Shown here piece by piece: positions 24,663-32,608 of a DNA stretch of 64,000 bases (the stretch's first letter is position 1; the number at the start of each line of letters is the position of its first letter). Source of the stretch: Pseudomonas frederiksbergensis (GTDB lineage Bacteria > Pseudomonadota > Gammaproteobacteria > Pseudomonadales > Pseudomonadaceae); NCBI RefSeq assembly GCF_003732665.1, contig NZ_MOBP01000020.1, positions 1 to 64,000 of the forward strand, written 5' to 3'. The notes beneath the pieces were generated by a model. The model saw only the letters and a program-made list of their open reading frames with translations. It was not told the DNA's origin and ran no database searches. The position numbers and the translations under genes are program-made.

Positions 24663-25994
24663 TTACCCGTGGACCGAGCGCCCGGTCATTTCCTGGGCCA
24701 TCTCACTGGCGTAGCTGTCGGTCATGCCGGCGATGAAATCGATCATGCGCAGGAACGAGGTGTGCAGCGGGCCATTGGGGTCGGGTGCGTTGTTGCCCAG
24801 CAGGTCGAGTACTCGACGGCTCTTGAAGCTCGGCGTACGGCCGTTATGCTGTTCCAGCGCTGCGCCGCAGAAGGCGTTGAGCAGGATTTCCAACGTGGTG
24901 TAGGCGCCGATTTCATGCAGCGTCTTGCGCTTGTCCTGGAAGATTTTTTTGCGCGCCATGTCCTTGGCATTCAGCACGCAGCGCTTGGCCGGGCCGTGCA
25001 TGTGTTCCACCAGATCGCCGGGCAGCGTGCCGGCGAGCAATGCGTCCTGCTGCTCGACAAAGGCGCGGGCGGCGGCGTTGGTCAGGTGTTCGATGGCCTT
25101 GCCGCGCAGGATCGCCAGTTTGCGTCGGCGCGAATCCTGGGGGCCGAGCAGGCGATAGGTTTCCGGAATATCGTCGCCCACCAGGTCCAGCAGCAGGGAC
25201 TCGACTTCGGCGTATTCCAGCAGATCCATCTCCAGGCCATCTTCGAGATCGATCAGCGCGTAGCAGATGTCGTCGGCGGCTTCCATCAGGTACACCAGCG
25301 GATGGCGCGCCCAGCGCTGCTCTTCCAGTTGCGGCAGGCCGAGTTTGTGCGCGATCTGCTCCAGCAGTGGCAGTTCGCTCTGGTAGCAGCCGAACTTGTG
25401 CTTTTTGTAGCCCAGGGAATCGGCGTGCTTGGCGGTCCAGGGATATTTAAGGTACGTGCCGAGTGTGGCGTAGGTCAGCCGCGTGCCGCCGTCGAACTGG
25501 TGGTATTCCAGCTGTGTGAGCACGCGAAAACCCTGGGCGTTGCCTTCGAAGTTGAGGAAATCATTGCGTTCGACCTCGCTCATCGCATCCAGCCAGCCAC
25601 GTCCGGCGGCTTGCTGGAACCAGTGGCGGATCGCGTCTTCGCCGGAATGACCGAACGGTGGATTGCCAATGTCATGGGCCAGGCAAGCCGATTGCACCAC
25701 CATCCCCAGATCGCTCGGTTCGCACCAGTCGGGCAGGGCGCTGCGGATGGTTTCACCGACGCGCATGCCCAGGGAGCGGCCCACGCAACTGACTTCCAGC
25801 GAGTGGGTCAGGCGCGTGTGGATGTGATCGTTGCTGGACACCGGATGCACCTGGGTCTTGCGCCCCAGGCGGCGGAACGCTCCGGAGAAAATAATGCGGT
25901 CGTGATCTTTGTGGAAAGGGCTGCGGCCGAGTTCTTCCGGGCTGTGCACAGGCTTTCCAAGGCGTTCGCGGGTAAGCAGGGTTTGCCAATCCAA
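24663..25994 (-). CDS. dgt: Deoxyguanosinetriphosphate triphosphohydrolase (dGTPase family)
   Basis: The 443-aa HD-superfamily protein splits dNTPs into nucleoside and triphosphate, lowering dGTP pools. The metal-binding residues appear as THSLEVS near residue 64, CLAHDIGNPPFGHSGED near residue 105, and YLMEAADDICYALIDLEDG near residue 225. The length fits the long-form dGTPase-like family. The start appears to be TTG at 25994, preceded by GGAGAGAACC; no ATG near the N-terminus fits the conserved DWQTLLTRERLG start. It is a single-gene unit. Confidence 0.9.
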   Translation of the reverse strand: MDWQTLLTRERLGKPVHSPEELGRSPFHKDHDRIIFSGAFRRLGRKTQVHPVSSNDHIHTRLTHSLEVSCVGRSLGMRVGETIRSALPDWCEPSDLGMVVQSACLAHDIGNPPFGHSGEDAIRHWFQQAAGRGWLDAMSEVERNDFLNFEGNAQGFRVLTQLEYHQFDGGTRLTYATLGTYLKYPWTAKHADSLGYKKHKFGCYQSELPLLEQIAHKLGLPQLEEQRWARHPLVYLMEAADDICYALIDLEDGLEMDLLEYAEVESLLLDLVGDDIPETYRLLGPQDSRRRKLAILRGKAIEHLTNAAARAFVEQQDALLAGTLPGDLVEHMHGPAKRCVLNAKDMARKKIFQDKRKTLHEIGAYTTLEILLNAFCGAALEQHNGRTPSFKSRRVLDLLGNNAPDPNGPLHTSFLRMIDFIAGMTDSYASEMAQEMTGRSVHG

Positions 25995-26063
25995 GGCTGG
26001 TTCTCTCCGTCAAGTGACTGATGGGCCCAGTGTCCTGTCTCGCCTCAGTGCCTGCAAGCAGAA

Positions 26064-27227
26064 CTACAATCCGGCGGCGTCGATATCAATGAGCAGCAGG
26101 CGTTCACCGTTGTCGAAAAACTGTCCCGCCGTCAGGCAATACTGGTTGCTGGTGGCGTCGCGGTAGGTGTTGGAGAGGGTCAGCCGACGCTCATCCCAGC
26201 CCTCGGCCAGCAGGTGATAGAAATAAGGGCGCCATGACCAGTTGTGGCCCAGGTAGCGGTTGTCCGCCTCCCAGCCGTTATTGCGCCACTCCAGGTTGGG
26301 AGTCAGTTGCGTGCCGTGGCGGTCGCATTGGTAGAAACGCAACAGCCAGGGAAACGCATCCAGTTGCGGCAACGCGCTGATCGGCGCACGGGCCTGGGCC
26401 CAGTGTTGCAGGATCGCCATCAGTTCGGTGAGTTGGCGGCGCATGACCATCAGTTGCCCGCGTTCAATCAGCTTGCGCTGGACGTAGCGTTGGCGCAGTT
26501 GCGCGAACTGTTCGACAAAGGCATCGGTGGCGAAGAAATCGGTTTGCGCCCGGGCGAACAGAAACCCTTGTACGTAGCGGGAACCGCACTCCAGGGCGAA
26601 ATTCAGCTGGGCTTCGGTTTCCACCCCTTCGGCGATGATCCAGCACCCGGTTTTCTCGGCCATCAGCGCCAGGGCCTTGACCACCTCACTGCTCGGCCCA
26701 CCCAGGGCGGCGGCCTGAAACAGGCGCATGTCGAGCTTGAGAATGTCCGGTTGCAGGGCCAGCACACGATCAAGTTGCGAGTAACCGGCACCGAAGTCAT
26801 CGATGGCGATCCGTGCGCCGGCCTGGCGATAGCGCGCTACCACTTCGGCCAGGCGTTGGCTGTCGCCGCCCAGTTCGGTGATCTCGAAGACGATGCGTTG
26901 CGGATCGACACCATGCCGGGCCAGTTGCTTGAGGCTCGGCAGGGCTTGATCCGGGCGCAAGCGGCTGATCCAGCGCGGCGACATGTTCAGGCTCAGAAAC
27001 CAATCCGCGGGGGCTTCGTGCAGACGGCTCAGGGCGTTGTCGCGAATCTGGCGGTCGAGGCGGCGCAGGGCGATGGCGGGGGTGCGCAGGTCGGCGAACA
27101 GCGGCCCCACGGAGGTCAATTGACCGTCGGCCTGACGCAGGCGACCCAAGGCTTCAACGCCCGCGATACGCCCGGTGGCGGTATCGATGAACGGCTGAAA
27201 GCAGGCGAGCGGTTGCCCGTCGATCAC
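26064..27227 (-). CDS. EAL-domain cyclic di-GMP phosphodiesterase with C-terminal sensor region
   Basis: The 387-aa soluble protein has an EAL domain (residues 1-240) and a C-terminal region of about 130 residues, apparently a Cache/YkuI-C-like sensor fold. Catalytic motifs look intact: EALGR near residue 25, SLNMSP, FEITE, DDFGAGYSQ near residue 145, LKLDM, AEGVET and QGFLFA. It should hydrolyse cyclic di-GMP to pGpG. There are no membrane segments. The start is GTG 27227, chosen because a near-consensus AAGGAGG lies four bases upstream. What the C-terminal part binds is unknown. Confidence 0.87.
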   Translation of the reverse strand: MIDGQPLACFQPFIDTATGRIAGVEALGRLRQADGQLTSVGPLFADLRTPAIALRRLDRQIRDNALSRLHEAPADWFLSLNMSPRWISRLRPDQALPSLKQLARHGVDPQRIVFEITELGGDSQRLAEVVARYRQAGARIAIDDFGAGYSQLDRVLALQPDILKLDMRLFQAAALGGPSSEVVKALALMAEKTGCWIIAEGVETEAQLNFALECGSRYVQGFLFARAQTDFFATDAFVEQFAQLRQRYVQRKLIERGQLMVMRRQLTELMAILQHWAQARAPISALPQLDAFPWLLRFYQCDRHGTQLTPNLEWRNNGWEADNRYLGHNWSWRPYFYHLLAEGWDERRLTLSNTYRDATSNQYCLTAGQFFDNGERLLLIDIDAAGL

Positions 27228-27284
27228 GAGGCCTCCTTAGTAAGGTCTTGTTTTTGGATAGACCTGGCGCGGGGTAGGCACGCA

Positions 27285-27315
27285 GGATGGAACCTCTCGA
27301 TAAAGAGGTTCATCC
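27285..27315. other. Stable intergenic hairpin
   Basis: GGATGGAACCTCT and AGAGGTTCATCC pair around a six-base loop with a single bulged base. It lies downstream of the YqjK-like gene and upstream of the EAL gene, both leftward. No T-run follows on that strand, so it may be a processing or stabilising stem rather than a terminator. Confidence 0.4.
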
Positions 27316-27359
27316 CGGCGGTGTTGCAAGAATGCAGCCAGATAATGACTGTCGAATAT

Positions 27360-27701
27360 TTACGGTTTGCGCCCGGAGCCTTGCATCACCAGTTTGATCA
27401 GCGGCCCCAGACTGGTGCCGAGCTGAACCAGGCGGGTGACACTGCTGACCCCACCGCTTTTCGCACCTTTGCCGGTGAGGAAACCGAGCAGGGTGACGAC
27501 CGCCACGCCCCAGAGCGGGGCGTGTTTGATGCCGAAACCGTCTTGCAGGTTTTGCGTCATCCCGCGCACCCGTTGCAGGGGTTGCAGCAGTTGCCGGGAC
27601 TCCTGGCGGATTTCCTGGCGGTGCATTTCCATGCGCAGGCGGATCAACGCTTTACGCATTTCCGTGCGCGAACTGTTGTGAGGCAGTTGTGGCAGGCTCA
27701 T
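27360..27701 (-). CDS. Small membrane-associated protein (YqjK-like position)
   Basis: The 113-aa basic protein opens with a charged helical region (residues 14-45, rich in Arg, Gln and Glu) and has one hydrophobic segment (APLWGVAVVTLLGFLTG, about 61-77). I do not recognise a catalytic domain. It is the last gene of a three-gene set in which the first two resemble E. coli YqjD and YqjE, so it occupies the YqjK position. Its ATG overlaps the stop of the YqjE-like gene (ATGA). Confidence 0.7.
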   Translation of the reverse strand: MSLPQLPHNSSRTEMRKALIRLRMEMHRQEIRQESRQLLQPLQRVRGMTQNLQDGFGIKHAPLWGVAVVTLLGFLTGKGAKSGGVSSVTRLVQLGTSLGPLIKLVMQGSGRKP

Positions 27702-28087
27702 GGCAGCAGGCGCTCCCGGTCGTTGGCCAATTCTTCCAAAGTACCGTGGAAGGGCGAGGACTCATCGAACACGGCCGCTTTGAGCCGCATCCCGCAAAAA
27801 ATCGCGGCCAGGGTGTAGAACACGCACAGCCCGATGATCGCGGCCAGGCGATAGGTGTCCCAGAACAGGATCATCACCAGCGTCGACAACCCCACCAGCA
27901 GCAGCAAGGCAAACACCAGCGCCAGGCCTGCGAACAGCAACAGGCTGACGGTGCGGGCTTTCTGTTCCTGCAATTCGATGCCGAACAACTCGACATGGCT
28001 GTGCAGCAACCCTAGAAATGCCGCACCCAGCCGCCGCGAGGAAGCGCTTGTGCCCGTCGCGGACGGGCCGGATTCGCCGATAGACAT
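27698..28087 (-). CDS. YqjE-like inner membrane protein (holin superfamily III)
   Basis: The 129-aa protein has two adjacent transmembrane helices, about residues 48-72 (VSLLLFAGLALVFALLLLVG) and 78-100 (RLAAIIGLCVFYTLAAIFCG). An amphipathic N-terminus (LGAAFLGLLHSHVELFGIELQEQ) precedes them. This is the YqjE/Phage_holin_3_6 family layout, which is not phage-derived in this setting. The ATG at 28087 lies one base after the stop of the upstream gene; a longer frame is open to 28114 but would overlap it. The function is unknown; operon mates tie it to stationary-phase envelope proteins. Confidence 0.78.
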   Translation of the reverse strand: MSIGESGPSATGTSASSRRLGAAFLGLLHSHVELFGIELQEQKARTVSLLLFAGLALVFALLLLVGLSTLVMILFWDTYRLAAIIGLCVFYTLAAIFCGMRLKAAVFDESSPFHGTLEELANDRERLLP

Positions 28088-28088
28088 A

Positions 28089-28403
28089 TCAGCGCCGCGT
28101 GGCCAGCAGGCCAATCAGGAAGCCCACGCCGGCGGCGATCCCGACCGATTGCCATGGGTTGGCCTGGACGTAGTCTTCGGTGGCGGTGACGGCTGCCTGG
28201 CCGCGCTGGCGCAGGGAGTCTTCAGTCAGTTTCAAGGTTTCCCGGGCACGCAGCAGGCTGTCGTGGATCTGGTCACGCAATTCATCAGCCTGATCGCCGG
28301 CGATGGATTTGGTGTGTTCCAGCAACCGTTCGGTGTCGCTGACCAGGGTTTGAAAATCGGTCATCAGGATTTCTTGAGCAGTCTTTGCCTTGATGCTGGC
28401 CAT
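28089..28403 (-). CDS. ElaB/YqjD/DUF883 family membrane-anchored ribosome-binding protein
   Basis: The 104-aa protein has an N-terminal amphipathic helix region (residues 14-75) and a C-terminal anchor QSVGIAAGVGFLIGLLATRR ending in two arginines, the hallmark of the YqjD/ElaB family. E. coli YqjD binds stationary-phase ribosomes to the inner membrane; the same role here is inferred. GGAG lies nine bases before the ATG. It heads the YqjD-YqjE-YqjK-like operon. Confidence 0.83.
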   Translation of the reverse strand: MASIKAKTAQEILMTDFQTLVSDTERLLEHTKSIAGDQADELRDQIHDSLLRARETLKLTEDSLRQRGQAAVTATEDYVQANPWQSVGIAAGVGFLIGLLATRR

Positions 28404-28709
28404 GGGTAAATCTCCGTAAGTGGCTTCTGATGCGTTCGAGTATGAGCCTTGGGCGAAGGTTCAGTACAAATGACTGGTACAACTTTTGCTATGTCGTGGT
28501 GCGTCAGCCTGCGCCGTTGCGCTGTTGCTGGGCATGATTTGAGCAAAACCATAACTCAAATAATCGAAACCCGCGCAAAGGTCACGACCTTGTGCGCCAA
28601 AGCGGTTCATTGGAATCAATGCGTTGATCCCTACAGGCCGCAACTTGGTGCATGGTTTGACTGCGCGAACTGCTTTGGTGCTTTTTTAGCCTTCAGGTCT
28701 GCCAACCCC

Positions 28710-29918
28710 ATGGAAAATCTGCAAAGCGCTGTGGACAGTCTGGTCCACAGCTCCAATACGTTGTTCATTTTGATCGGTGCCGTCATGGTGTTGGCCATGC
28801 ACGCCGGTTTTGCGTTTCTGGAAGTCGGCACGGTCCGGCAAAAGAACCAAGTCAATGCCTTGTCGAAGATCCTCAGCGACTTCGCCATTTCGACTCTGGC
28901 CTATTTCTTTATAGGCTACTGGATTTCCTACGGCGTCACTTTCATGCAACCGGCGGCGGTGATTAACGCCGATCACGGTTACGCGCTGGTGAAGTTCTTC
29001 TTTCTGCTGACCTTCGCGGCGGCGATCCCGGCGATCATTTCCGGCGGCATAGCCGAACGTGCACGCTTCGTTCCGCAGTTGTGCGCGACCGCATTGATCG
29101 TGGCGTTCATCTACCCGTTTTTTGAGGGCATGATCTGGAACGGCAACTTCGGTGTGCAGGCCTGGTTGCTGGAGCGTTTTGGCGCCAGTTTCCATGACTT
29201 CGCCGGCTCCGTGGTAGTCCACGCCATGGGCGGCTGGCTGGCGTTGGCGGCGGTGCTGTTGCTGGGGCCCCGGAACGGACGTTATCGCGATGGTCGGCTG
29301 GTGGCGTTCGCGCCGTCGAGCATTCCGTTCCTGGCCCTGGGGTCGTGGATTCTGATTGTCGGTTGGTTCGGCTTCAACGTCATGAGCGCGCAGACGTTGC
29401 AGGGCGTCAGCGGTTTGGTGGCGGTGAATTCGCTGATGGCCATGGTCGGTGGCACCGTTGCGGCGTTGATCGTCGGGCGCAACGACCCCGGCTTCCTGCA
29501 TAACGGCCCGCTGGCCGGACTGGTGGCGATCTGCGCCGGTTCCGACCTGATGCACCCGGTGGGCGCGTTGGTGACCGGTGCGATCGCCGGGGCATTGTTC
29601 GTCTGGTGCTTTACCGCCGCTCAAGGCAAATGGCGCATCGATGATGTACTGGGTGTCTGGCCACTGCATGGTTTGTGCGGTGCCTGGGGCGGGATCGCCT
29701 GCGGCATTTTCGGCCAGACGGCCCTCGGTGGACTGGGTGGCGTAAGCCTGATCAGCCAGTTGATCGGCACCTCGCTGGGCGTGGTCGTGGCGCTGGCCGG
29801 CGGTTTTGCCGTGTACGGCACGATCAAGGCCTTCCATGGTTTGCGCCTGAGTCAGGAAGAGGAGTATTACGGCGCGGACTTGTCGGTGCACAAGATCGGC
29901 GCCGTGAGCCAGGACTAA
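28710..29918 (+). CDS. Ammonium transporter (Amt family)
   Basis: The 402-aa protein has about eleven transmembrane helices and the Amt fold. GSVVVHAMGGW near residue 170 and PLHGLCGAWGG near residue 320 carry the twin pore histidines. NQVNALSKILSDFAISTLAYFFIGYW near residues 46-71 is a family signature. It imports ammonium across the inner membrane. I start at ATG 28710 (MENLQSAVDSLV); upstream in-frame sequence is unlike the family. No glnK gene is adjacent, so this is not the usual glnK-amtB operon and is probably a second, GlnK-unlinked transporter. Confidence 0.88.
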   Translation: MENLQSAVDSLVHSSNTLFILIGAVMVLAMHAGFAFLEVGTVRQKNQVNALSKILSDFAISTLAYFFIGYWISYGVTFMQPAAVINADHGYALVKFFFLLTFAAAIPAIISGGIAERARFVPQLCATALIVAFIYPFFEGMIWNGNFGVQAWLLERFGASFHDFAGSVVVHAMGGWLALAAVLLLGPRNGRYRDGRLVAFAPSSIPFLALGSWILIVGWFGFNVMSAQTLQGVSGLVAVNSLMAMVGGTVAALIVGRNDPGFLHNGPLAGLVAICAGSDLMHPVGALVTGAIAGALFVWCFTAAQGKWRIDDVLGVWPLHGLCGAWGGIACGIFGQTALGGLGGVSLISQLIGTSLGVVVALAGGFAVYGTIKAFHGLRLSQEEEYYGADLSVHKIGAVSQD

Positions 29919-31627
29919 TTTTCTTCATCTGCAGCCCCGGGATAAAACTTGTGCAGCAGGCGGTAGCGGTCATGCCGGACTCGGTCGACCCGCTCCTGCA
30001 CCTGATGCGCAGGTAATCCCAGCATGATCAGTGCGTGGGAGGCGAGCATCAGGCTCGACTCCAGCAACTCCGGCACCACTTCGTTGGCGCCGGCGGCTTT
30101 CAATTCGGCCCACTGACTGTCATCCCGGGTGCGCACCAGGATCGGCACGTCGGGGTTGTAGCGTCGAGCCTCCTTGAGAATCAGCAGCGCGATATCGGTC
30201 TGGTCCACCGCGATCACCAGCAACCGCGCACGCTCCAGTCCGACAGCGACCAGCAACTCGCCGCGCCGTGAGTCGCCGTAATGGACACTGCTCTCACCGA
30301 CCGCCGCTTCCTGAACTCGCACGGGGTCGTTGTCCAGGGCGATGTAAGGTTGCTGCGCGTTGTGCAGGAAGCGGCCAATGGATTGCCCCACGCGTCCATA
30401 ACCGCAAATCACCACATGGCCATGCAACCCGGCGTTGAGCGCGCTGATTTCTTCGAGTTTGGCTTCTTCGTTGGGTTTGCGGTGCAGGCGCGCGGCAATC
30501 CGTGGCGCGGCTCGCAACAACAGCGGCGTGACCAGCATCGAACAGAACGTCGCCGCCAACAGCAGGCCGCCGAGGTCGGCAGGCATCAATTCGTGTTGCT
30601 GCATCTGCGCCATCAAGGCAAAGCAGAACTCGCCGCCCTGGGCCAATGCCAGGCCGCTGCGCCAGGCAGTTTCGCTGTCGCTGCCGCGCCATTTGACCAG
30701 CAGGGCCACCACGCTGCCCTTGATCAGCAGCAACCCGAGGGTCAGGCCGAGAATGAGCACGCCGTGGCTGGCAAACAGTTGCAAGTCGATCAGCATGCCA
30801 ATGCTGACGAAAAACAGCCCGAGCAGGATGTCGCGGAACGGGCGGATGTCGGCCTCGATCTGATGCCGGTAATGGCTTTCCCCCAACAGCATGCCGGCCA
30901 GGAACGCGCCGAGGGCGGGGGAGAGGCCGAGGAGGTGGGTCAGCCAGGCGGTGAGCAGCACAATCACCAGCGCCAGCAGCACGAACAGTTCCGCGGAACG
31001 GGACGCGGCGACTTCCTGGAACAGCCGGGGCAGCAACCAGCGACTGGCCAGCAGCAGGCCGACGAACAACAGCGCGGTCTTGGCCAGGGTCAGGGGCAGC
31101 GCCCAATACCAGGCTTGTTCGCTGCTGCCGGCGAACACCGGCACCAGGGTCAGCAATAACACCGCCACCACGTCCTGGAACAGCAATACGCCGATGGCAT
31201 TCTGGCCGTGGCTGCTGAATATCTCACCCAGGCTGCCCAATTCCTTGCTGACAATCGCCGTGGATGACAACGCGAGACCGGCACCGAGCAACAAGGCCGG
31301 GGTGACCGACATGCCGAACAGCATCAGCAAGATCCCCAACAGCAGCCCGGAAATCAGCACTTGCAGGCTGCCAAGTCCGAACACCACCCGGCGCAGCGCG
31401 AGCATTTTCGACAGGGAAAACTCCAGCCCCAGGGAGAACAGCAAAAACACCACGCCCAATTCGGCGAGGTCCGGCAGTTCGTCGCTCTCGTTCACCCAAC
31501 CGAATGCCGTCGGCCCAACCATCAGCCCCACGCACAGGTAGCCCAGTACCGGCGGCAAGCGCAGGCGGCGGAACAGGGCAATCACCACCAGGGAGGAGGC
31601 GAGGATGATCAACAGGTTGGCAAACAC
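29915..31627 (-). CDS. CPA2-family cation:proton antiporter with RCK domain (KefB-like)
   Basis: The 570-aa protein has about twelve transmembrane helices (residues 3-385) of the Na+/H+ exchanger domain, followed by a TrkA-N/RCK nucleotide-binding domain (HVVICGYGRVGQSIGRFL near residue 405, then YIALDNDPVRV and HYGDSRR). Family members export potassium or sodium in exchange for protons. LFQDVVAVLLL and GLSPALGAFLAGMLLGES are conserved membrane motifs. The start is GTG 31627, with CCGGAG six bases upstream. Its last four bases overlap the end of the converging ammonium transporter gene. Confidence 0.88.
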   Translation of the reverse strand: MFANLLIILASSLVVIALFRRLRLPPVLGYLCVGLMVGPTAFGWVNESDELPDLAELGVVFLLFSLGLEFSLSKMLALRRVVFGLGSLQVLISGLLLGILLMLFGMSVTPALLLGAGLALSSTAIVSKELGSLGEIFSSHGQNAIGVLLFQDVVAVLLLTLVPVFAGSSEQAWYWALPLTLAKTALLFVGLLLASRWLLPRLFQEVAASRSAELFVLLALVIVLLTAWLTHLLGLSPALGAFLAGMLLGESHYRHQIEADIRPFRDILLGLFFVSIGMLIDLQLFASHGVLILGLTLGLLLIKGSVVALLVKWRGSDSETAWRSGLALAQGGEFCFALMAQMQQHELMPADLGGLLLAATFCSMLVTPLLLRAAPRIAARLHRKPNEEAKLEEISALNAGLHGHVVICGYGRVGQSIGRFLHNAQQPYIALDNDPVRVQEAAVGESSVHYGDSRRGELLVAVGLERARLLVIAVDQTDIALLILKEARRYNPDVPILVRTRDDSQWAELKAAGANEVVPELLESSLMLASHALIMLGLPAHQVQERVDRVRHDRYRLLHKFYPGAADEEN

Positions 31628-31840
31628 TGGATACTCCGGTCACGGGGTCGGGCAACCCAAGCGTAGAGGCAAAAAAAGACCAGAGCATCACGCATGCGGG
31701 ATTCAAGGCAAATGATATGCATCAGGAAATTGCCGAAACTTTTTGAATTTTACTGGAGGGTGCCTGCAGGGCTTGTGCTCACTGGCTCCGCGGCGATGGT
31801 CGGCCTAGAATGGACCCTTACTTAAACGGGTCTGTGTGTC

Positions 31841-32077
31841 ATGCCTCCTGAATGTCAGCTGTTCGGCACCCTGGGTTGCCATCTGTGTGAACTTGCCGAA
31901 GACGAACTGATGCCGCTGGTCGAGCACGGTTTGATGGTGGAATTGGTCGATATCGGGGAGAACGACGCCTGGGTCGATGAATACGGCTTGCGTATCCCGG
32001 TGTTGCGGCGCCTGGATACCGGTGCCGAACTCGACTGGCCTTTTGATGCTGATCAGGTCGTGGCGTTCTTGCTTTAA
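31841..32077 (+). CDS. Glutaredoxin-like small thiol protein
   Basis: The 78-aa protein is a compact thioredoxin fold of the DUF836/glutaredoxin-like family. LFGTLGCHLCELAEDEL carries a CHLC (CxxC) motif at residues 13-16, YGLRIPVL includes the cis-proline, and the C-terminus is short. It probably acts in thiol-disulfide exchange; the partner is unknown. It is preceded by an AT-rich divergent spacer shared with the antiporter gene and followed by the LexA-box gene. Confidence 0.83.
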   Translation: MPPECQLFGTLGCHLCELAEDELMPLVEHGLMVELVDIGENDAWVDEYGLRIPVLRRLDTGAELDWPFDADQVVAFLL

Positions 32078-32110
32078 GCCCTCCCACCCGTAGCGGTGGT
32101 GTGTTCGTCC

Positions 32111-32139
32111 ATTGGCGAAAAACAGGTTATTCGGTTACT
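32111..32139 (+). promoter_or_regulatory. Predicted promoter of the LexA-box gene
   Basis: TTGGCG at 32111-32116 is a plausible -35, with a possible -10 (TTACTG or TACTGT, starting at 32134-32135) after 17-18 bases that runs into the LexA-type box. A repressor bound there would block this promoter. Confidence 0.45.
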
Positions 32140-32152
32140 GTATGTTCATACA
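32137..32152. promoter_or_regulatory. LexA (SOS) box
   Basis: CTGTATGTTCATACAG is a near-perfect palindrome that fits the gamma-proteobacterial LexA consensus (CTG, ten bases, CAG, with the TAT/ATA inner arms). The flanks, TA before and TT after, also fit the extended consensus. It lies 76 bases upstream of the GTG start of the 102-aa gene. Confidence 0.75.
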
Positions 32153-32228
32153 GTTATTCGGATTGCCTGCCGCGTGTCCTTTCTCATCGGATTTGGCCAG
32201 GTGATCCCGCTAGTCAGAGGGATGAACC

Positions 32229-32537
32229 GTGGTCAATGTCGAACAATTGAAGAACAGCGTAAACCGGATGTCGATCGACGTGGTGCGCGAGGCGGTGGCC
32301 GAACTGCGCCTGGATGGCCTGGTCACCGAGGGCAAAACCCCCTTCAACAAGCTGCACTTCAACACCTGTTTCGCCGAAATCGAAGCCTTGTTCCAGCGCG
32401 CCGGGTATCACCGGCAACTGGATGTCGTGGGTTACCAGGGTTTGATGTACGCGCTTTACGACCCGGGCCGCTGGGAAGCGGTGGATGTGCTGCGCTGGCT
32501 CAAGGAATTCACCGAAGCGGCGGCGCGGACGGCGTGA
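32229..32537 (+). CDS. Conserved hypothetical protein, probably SOS-regulated
   Basis: The 102-aa cytoplasmic protein has no signal peptide or membrane segment. It is predicted mostly helical (VEQLKNSVNRMSIDVVREAVAELRLDGLV, then CFAEIEALFQRAGYHRQLDVV). I do not recognise the family. The start is GTG 32229, with AGAGGG about eight bases upstream. The gene sits behind a strong LexA-type box, which suggests a DNA-damage response role such as division arrest or repair; this is inference. It does not resemble YebG or SulA. The pseudouridine synthase 70 bases downstream could share the transcript. Confidence 0.7.
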   Translation: MVNVEQLKNSVNRMSIDVVREAVAELRLDGLVTEGKTPFNKLHFNTCFAEIEALFQRAGYHRQLDVVGYQGLMYALYDPGRWEAVDVLRWLKEFTEAAARTA

Positions 32538-32608
32538 GGATTCTCTGCTAGGTTCGATCCGGTCAGTGCTGGATAATGCCGACCTGCATTAAGGGTTAGA
32601 GCTTTCGT

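Noticed and set aside
27698..28087. Holin-type annotation suggesting a prophage remnant
   Set aside because: The gene sits in a YqjD-YqjE-YqjK-like chromosomal operon with no phage genes nearby; the name only reflects the fold family.
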